From the NCBI GenBank assembly GCA_933228675.1, contig OW121743.1, positions 112,639,781 to 112,703,780 on the forward strand: 64,000 nucleotides of DNA, read 5' to 3'. The position numbers and the translations under genes were made by a program. Of this stretch, positions 59,691 to 64,000 are shown in pieces. The notes below the pieces were generated by a model that had not been told where the DNA came from, did no database searches, and was given only the letters and a program-made list of their open reading frames with translations. Within the stretch, counting starts at the first letter, position 1. Each line of letters begins with the position of its first letter. Source of the DNA: Stomorhina lunata (taxonomy: Eukaryota; Arthropoda; Insecta; Diptera; Rhiniidae).

Positions 59691-60867
59691 ATTATTTGCT
59701 TAATTTCCAAAGAAATTTTATGGTTTTAAGATAACATGATCCTCTTCTTGGAGAAGATCTTATAATCCATAAGTTTAACCCTTATTGAAAACTCCTGACA
59801 TGCGTGCAGGGTGCGAGTTCGGCAGATTCAACATGTAAGCCGTAATTGAAGATCCTTAGTCTTCGTAAATCTAATTTTTATAAAATATGGATCAGCCTTA
59901 TATTTAGTATTATATTGTAGTATTAATTAACTTTATACTCATTAGTATAAAAATTTTTATAATTTTTCTTTTATGAAGAAGGGCAATATGAGTTTTTATA
60001 ATTAAAATTATATGAAAAGTGCTTTAAAATGTAAAATTTCTGTATTATCCCTTTCTGTTGATAAATTTACAAAAAGTGAAAATTCTGCATTTGAATTTCT
60101 ACAATTATTCTCCAATTGTAAAATTGTTGATACAATGCAATTATGTATTATCAATGACATATAGAACAAAATATATAACAAAAGTTTTATAATTTTTCAT
60201 ATTTAAATTTGTATATTTACACACGTATACCATACATTGATAAAGCACTTTACTTTTTAATTGCACAATTGTTTTCCTTTACTCTTTGTCAACTATTATT
60301 AATGCATTTCCTTTTATATTCAAGTGCTAAAACAATGTGTCTCATTATTAGATTCTTTTGCTTTGTCTCTACAATAAAAATGAAATTCTTTACAAAAGGT
60401 ATAATAATCATAGAAATTACATACAACTGTAATTTATCATTTGTAATATTGTAATTAATGTAGAGATTATACTTTTAAAAGAAATAAAACAAAAACTAAG
60501 TATATAATTTCTACTTTTGATAGAACGGGTTTTGTCATTTTAATTAAGATGAAAGAAAAAAAATTATATGAAATTATTACAATGATTAATACGAAGAGTG
60601 AAGCAAACAAATAAAAAATTAAAATGAAAATATTAATTGGAAAGAGATGATGAGTATTATTCCTTTGAATTTATGTAAAAGCTCTTGAAATAGAGAAATA
60701 TAAATTATGACAGGAATAAATAATTTGTATTAATGCAAAAATTATGATGCATATTCAAGGGTCATTTGGGGCGTATGATTTATATTTTATGTTATTCCAC
60801 AATAAGTATACGCTAAGGGGTAGTTTTATTGACTCATGTTCACTTCTCTTAAACAGCCGTAAAAAGA
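59691..60867. other. single-copy spacer, no gene seen
   Basis: Holds a short GC-richer patch at 59,790-59,860 (GTGCAGGGTGCGAGTTCGGC) with no tRNA fold, and an 81-codon frame at 60,209-60,454 with hydrophobic residues but no recognisable domain. Confidence 0.5.
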
Positions 60868-62135
60868 AAAATTTTCAATGCGAAAAAAAAAAAAAAATTT
60901 CAATATAAAATTTGTGTAGAAAATTTTTGATATTAAATTTTATAGAAAAATTTTCGATATAAAATTTTTATAGAAAAATTTTCGATATACAATTTTTATG
61001 GAAAAATTTTCGATATAAAATTTTTATAGAAAAATTTTCGATATACAACTTATATAGAAAATTTTTATTGATATCAAATTTTCTGATATAAAATTTTTGT
61101 AGAAAAATTTTTGATATAAAATTTTTATGGAAAAATTTTCGATATAAAATTTTAGAGAAAAATTTTCGATTTAAAATTTTAGAGAAAAATTTTAGATATA
61201 AAATTTTTATAGAAAAGTTTTCGATTTAGAATTTTTATAGAAAAATTTTCGATATAATATTTTTATGGAAAAATTTTCGATATAAAATTTTAGAAAAAAA
61301 TGTTCGATTAAAATTTTTGTAGAAAAATTTTCGTTATAAAATTTTTATGGAAAAATTTTCGATATAAAATTTTAGAGAAAAATTTTCAATTTAAAATTTT
61401 TATAGAAACATTTTCGATTTAAAATTTTTACAGAAAAATTTTCGATATAAAATTTTTATAGAAAAATTTTCCATATAAAATTTTTATAGAAAAAATTTTG
61501 ATATAAAATTTTTATAGAAAAATTTTCCATATAAAATTTTTCAGAAAAAATTTCGATATAAAATTTTTATAGAAAAATTTCCATATAAAATTTTTATAGA
61601 AAAATTTTCGATATAAAATTTTTATAAAAAAATTTTTGATATAAAATTTTTATTCATATAAAGATGTTTAAAATAAACAGAGGTTTATTTTAAAAATAAG
61701 CTGAATGCATGCAGTTTTATCAAAAAATAACAAAATTGTCGGGATGTAATCTAAAATTCTTATAGAAAAATTTTCATTAGAAAAATTTTCGACATAAAAT
61801 TTAATAAAAAAAATTTCCATATAAAAGTTTTAAAGAAAAATTTTCGATATAAAATTTTTCTATAATACTGAAAAATATTCGATACAAAATTTTTATAGAA
61901 AAATTTCCGATATAAAATTTTTATAGAAAAATTTTCGATATAATTTTTATAGAAACATTTTCGATATAATTTTTAAAGAAAAATTTTCGATATAGAATTG
62001 TTAATGAAAAATTTTCAATATTAAATTTTTATAGAAAAATTTTCGATAAAAAATTTTTATAGAAAAATTTTCAATATAAAGTTTTTAGAGAAAATTTTTC
62101 GATACAAAATTTTTTGTAGAAAAATTTTCGAAACA
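60868..62135 (+). repeat. 28-bp minisatellite, direct relative of the 56.7-59.7 kb array
   Basis: Same unit and orientation (TTTTTATAGAAAAATTTTCG, ATATAAAA), mostly the GAT subtype with a GGAAAAATTTTC variant. Interrupted at about 61,655-61,760 by non-repeat sequence containing a hairpin. Confidence 0.93.
61667..61694. repeat. perfect 12-bp hairpin in array gap
   Basis: TTTAAAATAAAC, loop AGAG, then GTTTATTTTAAA: twelve perfect pairs within the short non-repeat interruption of the array. Likely the remnant of a small inserted element. Confidence 0.85.
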
Positions 62136-62219
62136 GCTTTTACTTTACTTTAGCTTTACATTTTAGGTAAAGAAGTTTTTGCGTCGTAGTCATGTAAATA
62201 ATGTTGCTCAAACTATAGT

Positions 62220-63520
62220 AAAATCTTATATGTAAACTACATATAAAAACTACTATTAACATCATTAAAATTATTTAAGTTTAATTGTAACATCATTCTT
62301 TATATTGTCTGTATTATGTAAACTTATGCTTACATCATTTAAAGATCATGTAGATTACGGTTTACATCATGAAAATTACTGTTTACATCGTGTTAATTTT
62401 TGTAAACTGTTGTTTACATCATATAAGATACAGTTTAGATCATGTAAAAACTATTTTGACCATGTAAGCAACTACTTTCATTTTGTAAGCTACTACTTTC
62501 ATGTAGAAAATTATCTGAACTATTGTTTACATCATGAAAACTATAGCTAAAATAATGTAAACGGCGATTAATCATGTAAACAACTGCGTGTATCATATAA
62601 AAAGTGCCTTTATAACGTTTATATCATGTAAACTACTGTTTACATAATCAAAACTATTGTTGACATTACCTAATCCGCAGTTACATGCTGTAAACTATTG
62701 TCTACATCATGTAAACTAATGTTGATGTCGTATAAAAAGTGTTTACATAACAAACTACTTTTTATATTATTTACACTGTTGTTTATATCATGTAAACTAT
62801 TGTTTACATCACGTAAGCTGACATTTACCTCATATAAACGAATGTCTACATCGTATAATCTAATTGTTATATAATTTTAACTAATTTTTACATCAATTAA
62901 AGATCTTATCTGAATAAATATAATGGAAACTATTGTTACATTACCTTTGCCGTAGTTGCATGAAGTAAACTACTGTTTATATCATGTTATATCATGTAAA
63001 CTATCGTTTAAATCATGTAAAGTATTGTTTCAGGTATGTAAACTTTTACTTATATCATTTAAGCTTTTATTTATTGTTTACATCATGTAAACTATTGTTT
63101 GTATCATGTAAACGGTTGTTAACATTATTTAAACTATTGTTTACATCGTATAAACTATTGATTACATCATGTAAACTAGTTTTTACATCATGTAAACTAT
63201 TGTGTACATCATTTTAACTATTGTTTACAACATGTTAACTATTATGTACACCATGTAAACTATTGTTTACACCATGTAAACTATTGCTTACATGCTGTTA
63301 ACTATTGTTTACATGATGCAAACTATTGTTTGCATCATGTATACTATTGTTTACATCATGTAAACTTTTATTTATATCATGTAAATAACTGTTTACATCC
63401 TGATAACAAATATTTATTTCATGTTTTCTTGCGGTTTTACAATTTTAACAACTCTTTGCATCACGAAAACCATTGCGTCCGTCAAGTAAATTACCTCTTA
63501 CCTAAAATACTTATTTAAAG
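62220..63520. repeat. 21-bp palindromic array (GTAAACTATTGTTTAC)
   Basis: About 55-60 diverged units. In the best part (about 63,130-63,370) GTAAACTATTGTTTACATCA recurs in 21-bp steps, for example at 63,251 and 63,272. GTAAAC and GTTTAC are reverse complements, so each unit is a short palindrome and the two strands look alike. Each good unit holds two TGTTTAC/GTAAACA forkhead-type cores and an ATTGTT Sox-type core. The 21-bp period gives frames of 60-80 codons (repeating HVNYCLH-like residues) that are artefacts. It is unrelated in sequence to the T-run/A-run arrays. Confidence 0.93.
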
Positions 63521-64000
63521 TGACCATTAACAGCCGTGATTTTTGGTTGATTTTATTAATAAAATATAAAATTTTTTGTAAGTCTTTACGGCACGTGGAC
63601 ATAATTATTTACAATTCTAATAAAGAGACTTTGTTTAAAATTTATTTCTAAATTATCTTTTCAGCAAATATGCCACCGAACCTTGATAAAAATGTCACTT
63701 TAAAATTTAAATGATTTGGGTTAAATAGCAAATGGACCCTTGTTCATTTAAGCATAAAGCCATAAAATTTGCTAAAACTTTAATGGAAATGTGCAAGATT
63801 TTAGCAATTAAGGCTCAAAACTTTAAATTTTTTTCTCCAACATTAACAATTAAATTGAAGCAAGAAAATCTAATAAATTTTCACAGTTAATTTCAAATTA
63901 ACACAGTGAGCCCACAAGATGGTTTTGGTAGGGCATAATGAATACTTTTTTATATGAATTTTTTAGTTTGTTACTTTTTTAATTCATTACGTTCATTAAA
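63521..64000. other. single-copy AT-rich end of window
   Basis: Nothing recognisable. AT-rich non-coding sequence from the end of the 21-bp array to the window edge. Confidence 0.5.

Noticed and set aside
59790..59860. Possible tRNA or other RNA gene in a GC-richer patch
   Set aside because: GAGTTCGGC resembles a T-loop only superficially; no cloverleaf can be drawn.
62305..63518. Cys/His/Tyr-rich frames of 62-81 codons
   Set aside because: By-products of the 21-bp palindromic array.
660..63520. Centromeric or telomeric satellite
   Set aside because: Arrays are short, of many families and separated by single-copy DNA and old transposons. That does not look like a homogeneous centromeric block or terminal repeats.

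Overview
This window looks like non-coding nuclear DNA of a fly, most likely a calyptrate dipteran such as a blow fly or relative. Three things point there. The base composition is very A+T-rich. The single-copy stretches have fly-like texture, with scattered CAGCAGCAAC-type and TACATATGTA-type microsatellites. The interspersed repeats resemble families I recall from dipteran genomes, including Helitron-like elements and a family with ATACCCTTCACCAC ends. I found no gene that can be supported. There is no recognisable conserved protein, rRNA or intact tRNA on either strand. The window is best read as intergenic or intronic sequence.

About half of the window is minisatellite. More than ten arrays have units of 27-31 bp, all made of T-runs and A-runs around a short variable core, and they alternate with 1-3 kb of single-copy DNA. 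The arrays lie at about 0.66-2.27, 3.33-8.33, 9.7-13.1, 14.4-17.6, 19.5-21.6, 23.6-26.2, 28.5-30.1, 39.1-40.1, 42.0-43.2, 52.4-54.3, 56.7-59.7 and 60.9-62.1 kb. Two arrays are of another kind: a mosaic with longer units at 48.2-50.5 kb, and a 21-bp palindromic array (GTAAACTATTGTTTAC) at 62.2-63.5 kb. The 3.3-8.3 kb array has a 30-bp unit, so it creates very long false reading frames on both strands. It also carries a recent 1272-bp internal duplication.

The most striking organisation is that arrays come in inverted pairs. Four times, an array is followed about 1.9-2.4 kb later by an array of the same family in reverse orientation: 15.7-17.6 with 19.5-21.6, 23.6-26.2 with 28.5-30.1, 39.1-40.1 with 42.0-43.2, and 52.4-54.3 with 56.7-59.7 kb. 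Each pair could fold into a long imperfect hairpin as DNA or RNA. The layout recalls Drosophila foldback (FB) elements, whose inverted termini are tandem arrays with a 31-bp class of repeat, but no transposase was seen here.

Transposon-like pieces fill much of the rest. They include three Helitron-like elements with ~130-bp internal repeats (27.8-28.5, 33.4-34.6, 34.7-35.8 kb), a foldback MITE with perfect 44-bp ends (45,815-46,164) and two relatives, several copies of the ATACCCTTCACCAC family, a possible solo LTR (15,362-15,675) and a tRNA-like B-box remnant at 42.02 kb. Array edges often coincide with transposon edges. All array boundaries are by eye and may be off by tens of bases.
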